Program-made: the position numbers and the translations under genes
Origin: JAAZNO01 sp012798275
GTDB lineage: Bacteria; Chloroflexota; Anaerolineae; B4-G1; SLSP01
Length of the DNA stretch: 30,856 nt
Assembly (NCBI GenBank): GCA_035347995.1
Contig: DAOPQD010000032.1
Coordinates: 1-30,856, forward strand
Reading direction: 5' to 3'
Shown here: positions 30,531-30,856 of the stretch, in pieces
Layout of the letters: every line of letters begins with the position of its first letter
Position numbering within the stretch: the stretch's first letter is position 1
Notes under the pieces: generated by a model
What the model saw: the letters and a program-made list of their open reading frames with translations, nothing else
What the model was told of the DNA's origin: nothing
Databases searched by the model: none

Positions 30531-30605
30531 GACGTGGACACGTGGAAACGTGCGAACGTGTGAACGTAAGTGATTCGCTTTGTCGCCGATTCGCCGATTT
30601 TCTGA
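30531..30605 (+). repeat. AACGTG / GATTCGCC short-repeat tract
   Basis: GACGTGGACACGTGGAAACG and following AACGTG units lead into AACGTAAGTGATTCGC, GATTCGCC units and TTTTCTGAG. The same order of modules occurs at 1356-1420. Confidence 0.7.
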
Positions 30606-30614
30606 GAAGATGCC

Positions 30615-30668
30615 ATGTACTGGCGCACATCATGCAAGCATGAAACTAGCGACCCCAGAGCGAACTGA
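30615..30668 (+). repeat. Short-ORF/hairpin cassette, copy 2 (truncated)
   Basis: A GAGAAG ribosome-binding-like site precedes a 17-codon frame that begins M-Y-W-R-T-S. The hairpin TCATG-CAAG-CATGA lies at 30630-30643. Homology to the other copies stops after ATGAAA, where the GCGAAC-TGAA-GTTCGC hairpin module (30660-30675) follows. Confidence 0.55.
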
Positions 30669-30776
30669 AGTTCGCGCATCCTTTACCAGGCAAGTGATTC
30701 TAAAGTTCACAGATTCGCCTTTCCGCTTTTTCGCTGATTCGCTGACTCACTGATCTCTATTTTCGAAGGAGACGTC

Positions 30777-30856
30777 ATGTGCTGGCGCACATCATCCAAG
30801 GATGAAAATGTGCGGTCATAGTTCAGCCTGGCATCAGGTAGTTCGACGGCGATGGA
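30777..30856 (+). repeat. Short-ORF/hairpin cassette, copy 3 (runs to the window end)
   Basis: GAAGGAG lies 5 nt before a 14-codon frame (30777-30821) beginning M-C-W-R-T-S. The hairpin TCATC-CAAG-GATGA (30792-30805) is enclosed by CGCACA/TGTGCG (30786-30791 with 30809-30814). The 36-nt tail 30821-30856 matches 29061-29096. The element is probably cut by the end of the window. Confidence 0.6.

Overview
The window looks like chromosomal DNA of a GC-rich, non-phototrophic bacterium, most likely a member of the Chloroflexota (Anaerolineae-like). The grounds are protein-level: a protein disulfide oxidoreductase (PDO) beside an atypical thioredoxin reductase, a YgaP-like DUF2892 membrane protein, a secreted protein ending in a YMPLV-type segment as many Chloroflexota exported proteins do, and long single-TM proteins with Pro/Thr linkers. 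The lineage is an inference, not proven. No tRNA, rRNA, CRISPR array, transposase, integrase or phage gene is visible, and genes are closely packed apart from four repeat-rich gaps.

Layout. (1) 45-3308, plus strand: RNase H-like/TPR protein, a metallo-beta-lactamase (MBL)-fold protein that has lost its metal ligands, a TPR lipoprotein and a small alpha/beta-barrel-like protein. (2) 3331-7639, minus strand: a thiol-redox block of PDO, TrxB-like flavoprotein, DUF2892 protein, cupin, OsmC peroxidase, TlpA-type lipoprotein and membrane-anchored thioredoxin. A very good sigma70-type promoter sits at its head. (3) 7897-9452, plus: two tandem deoxynucleoside kinases transcribed divergently from the redox block. 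(4) 9560-13863, plus: GAF-GAF-PAS histidine kinase, AlaX-type tRNA-editing protein and a second ligand-less MBL protein. (5) 13809-16420, minus: PncC amidase, VWA protein and AAA+ chelatase subunit, followed by an RRM protein (16602-16898, minus) with its own promoter and terminator. (6) 17366-18562, plus: single-TM protein with a secreted domain. (7) 18736-22091, plus: a two-gene amine/amino-acid dehydrogenase of the sarcosine-oxidase alpha/beta type, closed by a strong terminator. (8) 22378-25698, minus: a 1106-residue secreted beta-propeller protein with clearly lower GC than its surroundings. (9) 26103-30530: HAD hydrolase, DsbA-family protein, extradiol-dioxygenase-like protein and a ferredoxin-fused aldo/keto reductase.

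The most coherent theme is thiol redox chemistry: two-domain PDO, its presumed reductase, two further CxxC thioredoxin-fold proteins outside the membrane, OsmC, and a separate DsbA-family protein. The reductase lacks the usual NADPH 2'-phosphate motif, so the electron donor of the system is open.

The most unusual non-coding content is in the gaps. Recurrent modules sit directly in front of start codons (a 32-nt perfect match at 1456-1487 and 5296-5327 in opposite orientation), hairpins keep a constant TGAA loop while their stems change in a compensatory way, and a short ORF/hairpin cassette occurs three times (29012, 30615, 30777).
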